From NCBI RefSeq assembly GCF_000430685.1, contig NZ_AUMM01000009.1:1-64000 (forward strand): a DNA stretch of 64,000 nt, written 5' to 3'. The notes beneath the pieces were generated by a model that was not told where the DNA came from, ran no database searches, and was given only the letters and a program-made list of their open reading frames with translations. The position numbers and the translations under genes are program-made. Source of the stretch: Tuberibacillus calidus DSM 17572. Its GTDB lineage: Bacteria; Bacillota; Bacilli; Bacillales; Sporolactobacillaceae. How positions within the stretch are numbered: position 1 is the stretch's first letter; the number at the start of each line of letters is the position of its first letter. Of the stretch, positions 26,136 to 34,429 are shown in pieces.

Positions 26136-26960
26136 TTATTTTGATTCGGAGAGAAAAGCGCGCACGGCCTCGGCGACTTCATCGGGCCTCTCCTCCGGCA
26201 ACAAATGCCCTGTATCTGGAAAAATTTTTAGTTCAGCATGCGGCAAGTCTTTCGCAAATCGCTCCCCGACAGAAACAGGTACGATGCGATCCTCTTTACC
26301 CCAGAGCAATAACACCGGCTGTGAAATCGTCCGAACCAACTCCGAAGGTAAATCCCCTTCCCGATGCCGAATAAAACGGACAAAAGAACGATAAAAGGCT
26401 GGATCTTTCAGTGGCTCTAAATACCCTTCCATCATTTCTTTATTTATAATGTTTTTATTATAAGTGACATTCACAAATTCCTGGATCACATCTTTTTTAT
26501 AAAAATAAAGCCTTAATAAATAATGGAAATACGGCAAATAACTGAGGCGGACGATGGAGCGCTTGACCGGCCCCATGTAGCCAGCGGCAGCGAGACCTAT
26601 GACTTTACGGATGCGCTTTGGGTCAAGCCGCGCCGCTTGTAAGGCGATTTGCCCACCCATTGAGTGACCGATGACCACCGCCTCGTGGATACCGAGGGCA
26701 TCCATCAAGTGGACGATGAGTTGACCGTAATTGCGGAGCGAATACGTAAAAGTCAGCGATTTTTCGCTTTTTCCAAACCCCGGCAAATCCAAAGCAAAGA
26801 TCGGGTAATCCTTTTTTAGTCGAGGGACGAGGCTGCGAAAACTAAAACAGGATGATAAATACCCGTGAATCATGATTAATGCCGGCATCTTGGTTTCCAG
26901 AGGCTTTCCATGATGTTCATAGTAAATTTGAACACCATCGACGTAAATTTTCTCTCCCAT
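26136..26960 (-). CDS. Alpha/beta hydrolase (YugF-like)
   Basis: 274 residues from ATG 26960, close to B. subtilis YugF. The hydrolase fold shows oxyanion-region H-G-Y-L-S-S (about 33), nucleophile elbow G-H-S-M-G-G with Ser near 98, acid W-G-K-E-D-R-I-V-P (Asp near 222) and final histidine D-T-G-H-L-L (about 249), so the catalytic triad is complete. The likely reaction is ester or C-C bond hydrolysis of an unidentified hydrophobic substrate. It stands alone, with a dispersed repeat just upstream of its start. Confidence 0.85.
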   Translation of the reverse strand: MGEKIYVDGVQIYYEHHGKPLETKMPALIMIHGYLSSCFSFRSLVPRLKKDYPIFALDLPGFGKSEKSLTFTYSLRNYGQLIVHLMDALGIHEAVVIGHSMGGQIALQAARLDPKRIRKVIGLAAAGYMGPVKRSIVRLSYLPYFHYLLRLYFYKKDVIQEFVNVTYNKNIINKEMMEGYLEPLKDPAFYRSFVRFIRHREGDLPSELVRTISQPVLLLWGKEDRIVPVSVGERFAKDLPHAELKIFPDTGHLLPEERPDEVAEAVRAFLSESK

Positions 26961-27021
26961 CATGCCACCTGCTTTATTCGTTTTCTTACTATCATATCCC
27001 AAAAGATGCCATGCAATAAAG

Positions 27022-27125
27022 ACCCTAGTTCCACCAAGCCTTAATCAGCGTAGGGTGTATCAAAGTTGCCCTTAAACGAGCCTAAAAAAATTTTAAACGA
27101 TCTTACTACTATAAGGAAAAAAGCC
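27022..27125 (+). repeat. Dispersed intergenic hairpin repeat
   Basis: ACCCTAGTTCCACCAAGCCT, TAATCAGCGTAGGGT, CAAAGTTGCCCTTAAACGAG, CCTAAAAAAATTTTAAACG. Here the stem is ACCCTA/TAGGGT in place of GGCTCTGCC/GGCAGAGCC, while the loop AAGCCTTAATC and tail GTTGCCCTTA remain recognisable. Confidence 0.6.
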
Positions 27126-27175
27126 TTTATTCTTATTTAAACATCACCTTTCTTCCAATTTGATTCAGGATATGA

Positions 27176-27216
27176 AAAAGGGGACTCAAAGCGGTTTTGC
27201 CCGGTCTTTTGAGTCC
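27176..27216 (-). terminator. Intrinsic terminator of the gene at 27227-27511
   Basis: On the minus strand GGACTCAAA and TTTGAGTCC pair and are followed by CCTTTTTC. Confidence 0.8.
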
Positions 27217-27226
27217 ACCACAAAAA

Positions 27227-27511
27227 TTAATGAATTTGTTTACAAGCTCGCGCGGCTTGATCGATCGCATTGTGAGTTTGACTGTCATCCTGATTTTGAT
27301 TTTCCGCCGCTCTCCGTGCCTGTTCCACCGCGTTTTTTGCATCGCGCACTTGTTGCATTCGCGCGGGATCTTTTGAACCTTCCGCATGCCTCAACGCTTC
27401 ATCAAGCAAGCGCTCCGCTTCAGCAAGATGCCCCGCGGCTTGACTGGGATCATTCCAAGCATCGGTAACGCAACGGATGGCTTCGTCGACACATTGACGA
27501 TATTCACTCAA
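27227..27511 (-). CDS. Hypothetical helical protein with conserved cysteines
   Basis: 94 residues starting at TTG 27511; GAGGAGGG lies eight bases upstream and no better start exists. The protein is alanine- and glutamine-rich, almost wholly helical, with cysteines at Y-R-Q-C-V-D-E-A-I-R-C-V and A-A-R-A-C-K-Q. The spacing of hydrophobic residues suggests a helical bundle. I do not recognise the family. It has its own terminator. Confidence 0.55.
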   Translation of the reverse strand: MSEYRQCVDEAIRCVTDAWNDPSQAAGHLAEAERLLDEALRHAEGSKDPARMQQVRDAKNAVEQARRAAENQNQDDSQTHNAIDQAARACKQIH

Positions 27512-27663
27512 TCTAAAATCCCTCCTCAAGTTAATCAATACCAACATTCGTTTTTATATTAAACCTCTCCCTTCCGTTTCATGCACTCGCAATTTTTTCT
27601 TTGTCTTGTCTATATATGGTATAATATTGACGATGATTCCCAGAAGACAAGGGAGCGACATGT

Positions 27664-28254
27664 ATGCGGGAGAAAAGTCCAATTAAAGGTGCGCGGAAAT
27701 GGATTCTTTTTCTCTATTCGGGTTGGGAACGGCTCTATTATCGCCTCCATAAGGTCGAAGCCGATCATGCGGAAGACATCCTGTACATACGTCCAATGAC
27801 TTATAAAGGGCCGCCCATCCCGCTCGATGATGGCACGGTGATTCAAGCTGGCGACCGCGTACTCCAACTTCATTTCAATAATAAAATGTTGATTGAAGCA
27901 TCCTTTCATGCCAAAAACACGATGCAGATGATTACCTCTCTCCTTCGCGTTTTAAAATCGACCCTCCAGCGGCTTGGTGAAAAATTGGAATCCGACACCT
28001 ATAAAGATATCAAAGGCATGTATGGGGTGAGCTTGATGCACCGCGGGGCGACTCAATTCGGTTTTTCGGTGATCGAGCTGCCCGATGGCTTATCCAAACG
28101 GTATCAACACTTCTACCTTAGAATGCTGATGGCGATCATGCATCCGAACGGTAAAGAACGTCTAAAACAAAAAACCGATCTATTAACCCCAAAAATCGTC
28201 GCCGCAAGCCGTGAAACCTTCCTTCAACACGTTCGGCAAGATAAAACATCCTAA
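27664..28254 (+). CDS. YkoP-like domain protein
   Basis: 196 residues. The central part (G-D-R-V-L-Q-L-H-F-N-N, D-I-K-G-M-Y-G-V-S-L-M-H-R-G-A and H-P-N-G-K-E-R) matches the YkoP-like domain, which also occurs at the C terminus of some polysaccharide deacetylases in Bacilli. No deacetylase domain is present, so this is the stand-alone form. Function is unknown, with a possible role at the cell envelope or in sporulation. AGGGAGCGACATGT precedes ATG 27664, and a strong terminator overlaps its stop. Confidence 0.65.
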   Translation: MREKSPIKGARKWILFLYSGWERLYYRLHKVEADHAEDILYIRPMTYKGPPIPLDDGTVIQAGDRVLQLHFNNKMLIEASFHAKNTMQMITSLLRVLKSTLQRLGEKLESDTYKDIKGMYGVSLMHRGATQFGFSVIELPDGLSKRYQHFYLRMLMAIMHPNGKERLKQKTDLLTPKIVAASRETFLQHVRQDKTS

Positions 28255-28277
28255 CCGTTAAGGTTAGGATGTTTTTT
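28245..28277 (+). terminator. Strong intrinsic terminator after the YkoP-like gene
   Basis: AACATCCTAACC (28245-28256) and GGTTAGGATGTT (28262-28273) pair perfectly with a 5-nt loop, followed by a T run. Confidence 0.92.
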
Positions 28278-28469
28278 ATACTGGAAAGAAAGTCTTTTTT
28301 GGCCAGCTTAAGGTGCTCTGCCAAGTTTTTTATAAACGGACGAAATACATGTTTTTACCCAACTTGGTTATCCTATCCTTTAGACGTTTTCACATTTCGG
28401 AGATCCCACACCGTTTTATCACTTTATCAGCAGGGCAAACGGATGAGTTCTGCCAAAAGGTGGAATGAA

Positions 28470-28718
28470 ATGAAATTACATCTGACCGTTCTAAGTTTCG
28501 TTCCTTTATTGATCTTGTTCTTTGTTTTTGTCTTGTTCCGAATTACTGTAATGTCTAACCTGCTCATGGTCTTAATGATTTTATGGCTAATGATCATGCC
28601 CTTTATTTTTCTTTATGTCGGGTTGATCGTGGAAAGCCGAGAATCGAAGAAAAAGGTTAACGAAGGGAATGCGGGCCATGCTGTTCAGAAGGAAAAACAA
28701 AACCAACAACAACAATAA
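28470..28718 (+). CDS. Small membrane protein leading the ger operon (candidate D subunit)
   Basis: 82 residues from ATG 28470, preceded by AAAGGTGG. Two hydrophobic helices (about 5-24 and 28-50) are followed by a charged, glutamine-rich tail ending K-Q-N-Q-Q-Q-Q. The last 41 bases overlap the gerA-type gene, so it belongs to the receptor operon. Small two-helix D subunits (GerUD, GerKD) modulate germinant receptors in other Bacilli; size and context suggest the same here, though D genes usually follow rather than precede the A gene. No sequence similarity can be confirmed by eye. Confidence 0.6.
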   Translation: MKLHLTVLSFVPLLILFFVFVLFRITVMSNLLMVLMILWLMIMPFIFLYVGLIVESRESKKKVNEGNAGHAVQKEKQNQQQQ

Positions 28719-30207
28719 CAAAAACGGCCATAAGCTACTCTCGCGTGCTGAAAGAGCCAAATCCCTTAGCGACTTTTTTTCCATGATGGAAGAGTCCAAG
28801 GATTTCGTCTCAAGTGATCACAAACTAAAACACATGACCGTTCGCATCTCTTATTTAAATCCAATGGTTGATCCCAAATCCATTCGTCGGGATATTTTGC
28901 CATATCTTATATCTTGCGATGCTACGAAATTAGAAGACCTCGTGCACTATCTTCCTTTCGTGTCGATTACTCATACGAAAGATGTTGAACAAATTAAAGA
29001 AAAATTATTAAAGGGCTTTATTCTCATTCAAAAACATAAAGAGGACCCAGACGGCTTATTGCTGGAGTTGACAGCCCAACACGGACGGCAAGTGACACCA
29101 CCGGAAGTCGAATTTAGCGTCATCGGTCCGAAAACCGCTTTTGTCGAATCACTCGATACGAATATCGCATTGATTCGTAAGCTTCTTCCCATACCAAATT
29201 TTAAAGTAAAAGAAATGAGCGTGGGAAAAGTCACAAAAACAAAAGTGGCAGTCATATATATCGACGGCATCGCTAATCGCGAAAATGTCAATACTTTAAC
29301 GCAGCGGCTTAAAGACATCGAGTACGACAATATCATCGACAGCTCGTTTCTTGTGCAAATGCTCTCAGATAATAAGCATTCCCCCTTCCCCCAACTCGTG
29401 GATACGGAACGCCCTGACCGGGTGGTGTCAGCGCTCATCGAAGGGAAGGTCGCGTTTATTTTGGATGGTTCACCTTTCGTCATTATGGGGCCGACGACCA
29501 TTATGGAATTCTTTACAGCTTTTGATGACTACGCCCTTGTCTGGTATCTCGCGTCGTTCTTCCGATTAGTTCGCCTTGGTTCCGTCGCCTTTTCGGTTTT
29601 CGCCACACCGCTTTATGTCGCGGTGTTAACGTATCATTATCAACTCATACCGCAAGATTTAATAGGGACTTTGATCTCATCGCGCATGGGTGTGCCCTTT
29701 CCGCCCATCATTGAAGCATTGCTGATGGAGCTGACGATTGAGGTGCTGCGTGAAGCCGGGGTAAGACTTCCGACCAAGGTCGGTCAAACGATCGGTATCG
29801 TTGGCGGTATCGTTATTGGTACAGCCTCAGTTCAAGCCAACTTGACGAGCAATGTGTTGCTTATTTTAATTGCCATGGCGGCGCTAGCCTCATTTACGAC
29901 GCCAAATTATAAGATGAACAATACCGTTCGCCTTTTGCGCTTTCCGTTTCTCATAGCCGCCGGGTTTTTCGGTATGATCGGCATTGCTGCGGTATTTGCG
30001 ATTCTTGTCGCGCATTTGTTAAAACTCACATCACTCGGCCGACCCTATATTGAACCGTTTTACCCGCTACGCCTGAGCGACCTGAAAGATGCGTTTGTCC
30101 GCTTGCCTTACAGCCAACAAGGCCAACGCCCGCTCTTACAAAGGCCCGTTGACAGTGGGCGCGTCAACACTTGGCGTGCCAATTTTAAGTATGACATTGA
30201 CGAATAA
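28678..30207 (+). CDS. gerAA: Spore germinant receptor A subunit (GerA family)
   Basis: 509 residues from ATG 28678. A long hydrophilic N-terminal domain (about 1-270) begins with an asparagine- and lysine-rich stretch (K-T-N-N-N-N-N-K-N-G). Next come five or six transmembrane helices with the family motifs D-G-S-P-F-V-I-M-G-P-T-T, R-L-G-S-V-A-F and P-F-P-P-I-I-E-A-L-L-M-E-L-T-I-E-V-L-R-E-A-G-V-R-L-P. GerA-family proteins sit in the spore inner membrane and oligomerise into a ligand-gated ion channel. It is followed by gerB- and gerC-type genes. The symbol denotes the family; orthology to GerA, GerB or GerK is unresolved. Confidence 0.9.
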   Translation: MLFRRKNKTNNNNNKNGHKLLSRAERAKSLSDFFSMMEESKDFVSSDHKLKHMTVRISYLNPMVDPKSIRRDILPYLISCDATKLEDLVHYLPFVSITHTKDVEQIKEKLLKGFILIQKHKEDPDGLLLELTAQHGRQVTPPEVEFSVIGPKTAFVESLDTNIALIRKLLPIPNFKVKEMSVGKVTKTKVAVIYIDGIANRENVNTLTQRLKDIEYDNIIDSSFLVQMLSDNKHSPFPQLVDTERPDRVVSALIEGKVAFILDGSPFVIMGPTTIMEFFTAFDDYALVWYLASFFRLVRLGSVAFSVFATPLYVAVLTYHYQLIPQDLIGTLISSRMGVPFPPIIEALLMELTIEVLREAGVRLPTKVGQTIGIVGGIVIGTASVQANLTSNVLLILIAMAALASFTTPNYKMNNTVRLLRFPFLIAAGFFGMIGIAAVFAILVAHLLKLTSLGRPYIEPFYPLRLSDLKDAFVRLPYSQQGQRPLLQRPVDSGRVNTWRANFKYDIDE

Positions 30208-30233
30208 AGTACAAGCAAATGGGAGTGAGGGCA

Positions 30234-31334
30234 ATGCCTGTCAAAGTTCCCGAAAACCGTCAAGTTTCACCATATTTTATGTTATTCATCATATACGGGA
30301 TACAAGTCGGGATCTTCGTATTGTCCTATGAACGGGTTCTTGCTAAAGAAATCGGAAATGATGGCTGGATCACCATTTTGATCTCAGGGATTCTTATGGA
30401 AGTCATCCTTTGGATGGTGTATCGCGTTCTTGAAAAAAACGGCGGGGATCTCATCGACATCCATAAAGAGCTGTTCGGTAAATGGCTCGGCGGCCTTTTT
30501 TCTGTCATTTTCTCCCTTTATTTTTTGACCATGAGTTTGGTCGTCATGCGCACCTATGCAGAAATTGTTCAAGTTTGGATGTTCCCGCATCTTTCCTATT
30601 TTGCGATCGCCGGAATGGTCGGGGGGACAGCCTATACTTTCGTATCGGGCGGATTTCGCAGTATTATGGGGATCTGTCTTTTAAGCATTGTTTATTCTAC
30701 CCCGCTTTTTATCTCCTTGTTTTTTCCGCTTCCGTATGTGCACTATGAAAATCTTTTGCCGATGTTTCATCATTCACCACTGGCGATCATTTCTGCGGCA
30801 CATCAAATGATATTAAATTTCATCGGTTTTGAAGTGCTGTTTCTAGCCTATCCATTCATAAAACAACCGAAAAAGGCAAAAAAATGGGGCTATTACGCCA
30901 TCTATTTGACAACCATGTTATATATTCTGCTTTTTATCATCACGATTCTTTATTATCCAAGAAGACAATTGAAAGGCATTTTATGGCCGACCATCGAGAT
31001 ATGGAAAATCGTCGATCTCCCTTTTATGGAGCGGTTTGAATACATCGGTATCACCATTTGGTTTTTTACGATTCTGCCGAATATCGCCCTCTCTTTATGG
31101 GCTGCCTCCCGCGGTTTTAAACGGGTATTTAATATTAACCAGCGGATCACTGCCATATTAATGAGCATTTTGATTTATGTCATTGGTTTTTTTCTAAACA
31201 GCCGTGACGACATCGACTTACTCAATGCAATATTATCCAACATCGGTTTCGGGTTCCTCTGCGGTTATGTGCCATTTTTGTTCGTTTTACAATCCATCGT
31301 GTACAAGGTGAAGAAACGAAATGGAAAAACTTAA
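30234..31334 (+). CDS. gerAB: Spore germinant receptor B subunit (GerAB/APC-like permease)
   Basis: 366-residue membrane protein with ten predicted helices, of the endospore germination permease family related to amino-acid transporters. The B subunit binds the germinant. ATG 30234 follows GTGAGGG; the earlier GTG has no site. Family features include V-P-E-N-R-Q-V-S-P-Y-F-M-L-F at the start and N-F-I-G-F-E-V-L-F-L-A-Y-P-F in the middle. It overlaps the C-subunit gene by 14 bp. The germinant cannot be predicted. Confidence 0.9.
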   Translation: MPVKVPENRQVSPYFMLFIIYGIQVGIFVLSYERVLAKEIGNDGWITILISGILMEVILWMVYRVLEKNGGDLIDIHKELFGKWLGGLFSVIFSLYFLTMSLVVMRTYAEIVQVWMFPHLSYFAIAGMVGGTAYTFVSGGFRSIMGICLLSIVYSTPLFISLFFPLPYVHYENLLPMFHHSPLAIISAAHQMILNFIGFEVLFLAYPFIKQPKKAKKWGYYAIYLTTMLYILLFIITILYYPRRQLKGILWPTIEIWKIVDLPFMERFEYIGITIWFFTILPNIALSLWAASRGFKRVFNINQRITAILMSILIYVIGFFLNSRDDIDLLNAILSNIGFGFLCGYVPFLFVLQSIVYKVKKRNGKT

Positions 31335-32412
31335 ACGGATGGCTGTCGCGCTATCGAGTCTGTTGTTACTTGTCGGTTGTGAACAGCCGAAAGTGGTTGA
31401 TGATATTCGAATCGTCCAGGCCCTCGGCTATGACTACTATGATGAATCGCATATTTTGGGGACGATCACGACCCCCATTTACGCACATACCGGGGGTAGC
31501 GGTCAGGTGCAGGCGACTGCGGACACTTATTCCGTTGTCAGTCATATCGGACGGACACTGAATACTTTGCTGGAATCTCGATCAGAATTTCCACTTGAAA
31601 TTGGGAAATTGTTAGTGATCTTATACGGAAAAGATTTAGCAAAGGGCGGGCTTTTCCCGTACATTGATGTCGTGAATCGGAATCCAGATGTCGGGCGTAC
31701 CATCAGTTTGGCTGTCGTGGACGGACGGGCCGAGACAATTTTAAATCATAAATTTACAACCGATCAATTGGTATCCGCCTATTTAAACGATTTGATTCAA
31801 CATAACACAAAAGCCAGTTTTCCAAAAAATAATTTGCATGAATTTTTATACAGTTATTTCGGGGACGGCATGGATCCGTTCATGCCTTTACTAAAATTAA
31901 AACAACACCATGTAGAAATTGAGGGCATTGCCTTATTTAAAGGTGATAACTACGTCGATTATCTGCCTTTCGAATACGCTTATCCTTTTAAAATGATGTT
32001 TGAATCCTTTAATGATGGATCCTATGAAGTGCCCATCAACCGAAACCATTATATGTCCATTACCAATATTTCATCAAAAGTCGATTACAAAGTGGAAAAC
32101 GCTTCCTCCAACAGGCCCATTATCTATATCAATGTAAAGGAAAAAGGTTTTTTACGCGAATCGAGTTCAACGATGCAGCCAAAACAAAACATCAAAGAAA
32201 TTGAAAGAATCATGGAACGTACTTTAGAAAGAGAAGGCAATCAAATTCTTGAGATGTTAAAAAAGTTGGGGGTGGACCCTTTAAGACTCGGCGACAAGGT
32301 GCGTTCTTATGATCGGGGCTGGAGTGAAGAAAAATGGCGTGCCATATATCCGCATGTTACTGTAAAATTAGATGTCCGAACCACACTGGCGCAAACAGGG
32401 ATTATTGAATAG
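31321..32412 (+). CDS. gerAC: Spore germinant receptor C subunit (Ger(x)C lipoprotein)
   Basis: 363 residues with a lipoprotein signal: basic start, hydrophobic A-L-S-S-L-L-L-L-V and lipobox L-V-G-C with Cys20. The family's opening W/D-pattern is present as D-D-I-R-I-V-Q-A-L-G-Y-D. The C-terminal region includes Y-P-H-V-T-V-K-L-D-V. GerC proteins are anchored on the outer face of the spore inner membrane by Lgt-dependent lipidation. It completes a small gene-A-B-C operon closed by a terminator. It is a little shorter than many GerC proteins (about 370-400). Confidence 0.9.
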   Translation: MEKLKRMAVALSSLLLLVGCEQPKVVDDIRIVQALGYDYYDESHILGTITTPIYAHTGGSGQVQATADTYSVVSHIGRTLNTLLESRSEFPLEIGKLLVILYGKDLAKGGLFPYIDVVNRNPDVGRTISLAVVDGRAETILNHKFTTDQLVSAYLNDLIQHNTKASFPKNNLHEFLYSYFGDGMDPFMPLLKLKQHHVEIEGIALFKGDNYVDYLPFEYAYPFKMMFESFNDGSYEVPINRNHYMSITNISSKVDYKVENASSNRPIIYINVKEKGFLRESSSTMQPKQNIKEIERIMERTLEREGNQILEMLKKLGVDPLRLGDKVRSYDRGWSEEKWRAIYPHVTVKLDVRTTLAQTGIIE

Positions 32413-32475
32413 TCACCCACCTTTATGAGAGGAAAATGAACGACTCTTTTACCTTTTGCAAAGAAAACACGTTTC

Positions 32476-32510
32476 GGGCAAGTTTTTTGCGGCTTGCCCA
32501 TCGTTTTTTT
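32476..32510 (+). terminator. Terminator of the ger operon
   Basis: GGGCAAG (32476-32482) pairs with CTTGCCC (32493-32499), followed by ATCGTTTTTTT. Confidence 0.85.
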
Positions 32511-32621
32511 GAGAAGATATTTTTCATCTACAATTTTTTACATTAGACCGCCCAAAGGAATATTTCGGAAGTGCTGAACCCATACTAATAAAAAAGATCA
32601 TTATGCAAAGGATCAGTTACC

Positions 32622-33086
32622 GTGAAAAGAATGGAGCGTCTTTTATGGTCGATCGCCTTTCCCGGATTTGGACAACTTCTCAATCGCCAATTCCTGAAAG
32701 GAATTCTTTTTATTTTTTTGGAACTTATCGTTAATTACAAAGCCAATTTTAACCAAATCATCGCTTATAGCTTTCAAGGCGATTATGATCGCGCATTGGC
32801 GGAAGCCCATATCAATTGGCTTTTGTTTTATCCATGTCTTTATTTTTTCTCGATGTGGGATGCCTATAAAAACGCCGGCGAGCCCGTCTCACGGTTTACG
32901 TACCTTCCCTTTGTTTTTTCAGCCTATTTTGTGACTTGGGGTTTAATGGTTTCATCAAAACCTCTTTCACCTTGGTCGCAGATTGGCCCTGTATTTTTCC
33001 CGATGCTCTGTGTTATCCCGGGTGTGTTGATCGGCCTTATTTTAAAATGGATTTGTGAAAAAATATGGAAAAATCCGGTTCATTAA
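32622..33086 (+). CDS. Membrane protein with one FPGFG-type module
   Basis: 154 residues from GTG 32622. The first half aligns with both modules of the 257-residue protein at 18868-19641: A-F-P-G-F-G-Q-L-L-N-R-Q-F-L-K-G, F-Q-G-D-Y-D-R-A and M-W-D-A-Y-K-N-A occur in the same order and spacing. The second half adds two or three hydrophobic helices. Family unknown. It lies between the ger operon and a SASP gene, so a sporulation role is possible but not shown. Confidence 0.7.
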   Translation: MKRMERLLWSIAFPGFGQLLNRQFLKGILFIFLELIVNYKANFNQIIAYSFQGDYDRALAEAHINWLLFYPCLYFFSMWDAYKNAGEPVSRFTYLPFVFSAYFVTWGLMVSSKPLSPWSQIGPVFFPMLCVIPGVLIGLILKWICEKIWKNPVH

Positions 33087-33130
33087 TCCCCTCCTGAACA
33101 GGGCATCATAAAGGAAGAGGGGGATGTGTC

Positions 33131-33403
33131 ATGTCAAGCAACGCTTCCTTGGTTCCAAATGCCAAACAAGGTTTACGGCATCTGGAAGGCAAAGTGATGA
33201 AAGAAAAAGGCTATACCGTGGACCCGGTCCACCCAGAAAATGTTAAGTATGAAGTCGCTTCCGACTTGGGGATTCCACTGTCACAAGGGTATAACGGTAA
33301 CCTCACAGCCAAAGATGCTGGAAAGGTTGGCGGCACAATTGGCGGGCCGATGGTGAAAGAAATGATTAAAATGGCCCAACAAAGCATGTTTCGCAAAAAA
33401 TAA
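33131..33403 (+). CDS. Alpha/beta-type small acid-soluble spore protein
   Basis: 90-residue DNA-binding spore protein. The diagnostic elements are K-Y-E-V-A-S-D-L-G-I-P-L, matching the germination-protease cleavage region (E-x-A-S-E/D), and the C-terminal K-V-G-G-T-I-G-G-P-M-V-K-E-M-I-K-M-A-Q-Q-S-M. The N-terminal extension (about 35 residues with G-L-R-H-L-E-G-K-V-M) is longer than in major SspA/SspB proteins, so this is a minor or divergent member. GAGGGGG precedes ATG 33131. A small GC hairpin near 33455-33480 may terminate the transcript. Confidence 0.85.
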   Translation: MSSNASLVPNAKQGLRHLEGKVMKEKGYTVDPVHPENVKYEVASDLGIPLSQGYNGNLTAKDAGKVGGTIGGPMVKEMIKMAQQSMFRKK

Positions 33404-33637
33404 CAGCTTAAAATTAACGGTAATGTCCGGGGCCACCCCAACACCACATGTGACCGTGGCGGGAGTCGCCCCCTTTTTATGGTTTTCTTGTTTGGAAAAT
33501 GGTTCGATTCGATTAACTATGTCTCTAAAGTTTTTTACATATATAACAGCTTATGTAAACTTTGTTATCCATACTTAATGGCGCCAACGCCCAGCGTTTA
33601 GTGTGGACAAACGTAAGGTATAAGCGGGTGATGCAAA

Positions 33638-34249
33638 ATGAACTTGAAGAAAAAATGGATATCGGGAGCTCTCGCCATTGCGCTACTCCTCCCGGCTTCA
33701 ACCTCTTTAGCGTACACGGCAAAACCGGGAGATTCGCTATGGTCGATTGCCTTATCGCATAACCTTACGCTCCATCAAATCATCAACATGAATCCGCAAA
33801 TCGAGCATCCCGACAAAATCATGATCGGTGAAGCCATTCATATAGATAAAAAACACGTTGCCAAAAAAGCGGAGAAAAAGACTGCCAAAAAAATTTCAAA
33901 AGCTGACCGCAAATTATTGGCGCAACTTGTGCACGCCGAAGCAGGTGGAGAACCATTTGCCGGCAAAGTCAAAGTGGCCAAAGTCGTGCTTAACCGCGTA
34001 TCAAGTCCCGAGTTTCCCGACACGATCCGCGGCGTGATTATGGAGCCAAAACAATTTACACCTGTTAAAACAGGTGCGATTCACAATACCCCTTCCGATT
34101 CGGATTATCAGGCGGTAGACGAAGCGGTGCAGACGAAAGGCAAACACGACGGATCTTTGTATTTCTATAACCCATCCGTTGTCCCGCATTCGTGGCTCCA
34201 ATCCAAGCCGACAACAGAAGTGATCGGCCACCATGTTTTTAAAAAATAA
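33638..34249 (+). CDS. LysM and SleB/CwlJ-type cell wall hydrolase (YkvT-like)
   Basis: 203 residues: signal peptide 1-25 (A-S-T-S-L-A-Y), one LysM domain (about 27-70, P-G-D-S-L-W-S-I-A-L-S-H), a lysine-rich linker, then a Hydrolase_2 domain (about 90-203). The catalytic region H-A-E-A-G-G-E-P-F contains the glutamate essential in SleB and CwlJ. The domain order and length match B. subtilis YkvT. It probably cleaves spore cortex or wall peptidoglycan during sporulation or germination. GGGTGATGCAAA precedes the ATG. TTTACATA and TATGTAAA form an inverted repeat upstream (about 33534-33558). Confidence 0.85.
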   Translation: MNLKKKWISGALAIALLLPASTSLAYTAKPGDSLWSIALSHNLTLHQIINMNPQIEHPDKIMIGEAIHIDKKHVAKKAEKKTAKKISKADRKLLAQLVHAEAGGEPFAGKVKVAKVVLNRVSSPEFPDTIRGVIMEPKQFTPVKTGAIHNTPSDSDYQAVDEAVQTKGKHDGSLYFYNPSVVPHSWLQSKPTTEVIGHHVFKK

Positions 34250-34300
34250 AAAATGCTTACGGGTTTACTACAGGCGTGCAAAAAATCATAATCAATGAAA

Positions 34301-34405
34301 GCTTGGCTCCGACTCAACTTTAGGTGAAGACGGAGCCAAGTGCCCTTATGCTGGCCTGGTTAAAAAGCCAGTGCAAACCCTTTACGCGATGGCAGGCCTA
34401 GATAT
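34301..34405 (+). repeat. Dispersed intergenic hairpin repeat with compensated stem
   Basis: CTTGGCTCCG (34302-34311) pairs perfectly with CGGAGCCAAG (34331-34340) around ACTCAACTTTAGGTGAAGA. It is followed by TGCCCTTATGCTGGCCTGG, TTAAAAAGCCAGTGCAAACC and another partial unit (CTTTACGCGATGGCAGGCC). It lies between two convergent genes. Confidence 0.8.
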
Positions 34406-34429
34406 TTATGGTGTCACACAGCCTTTATA

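Noticed and set aside
33404-33480. Small glycine/tryptophan-rich minus-strand peptide
   Set aside because: Only about 11 codons after a possible start and no ribosome site; the GC-rich stretch is better explained as a hairpin after the SASP gene.
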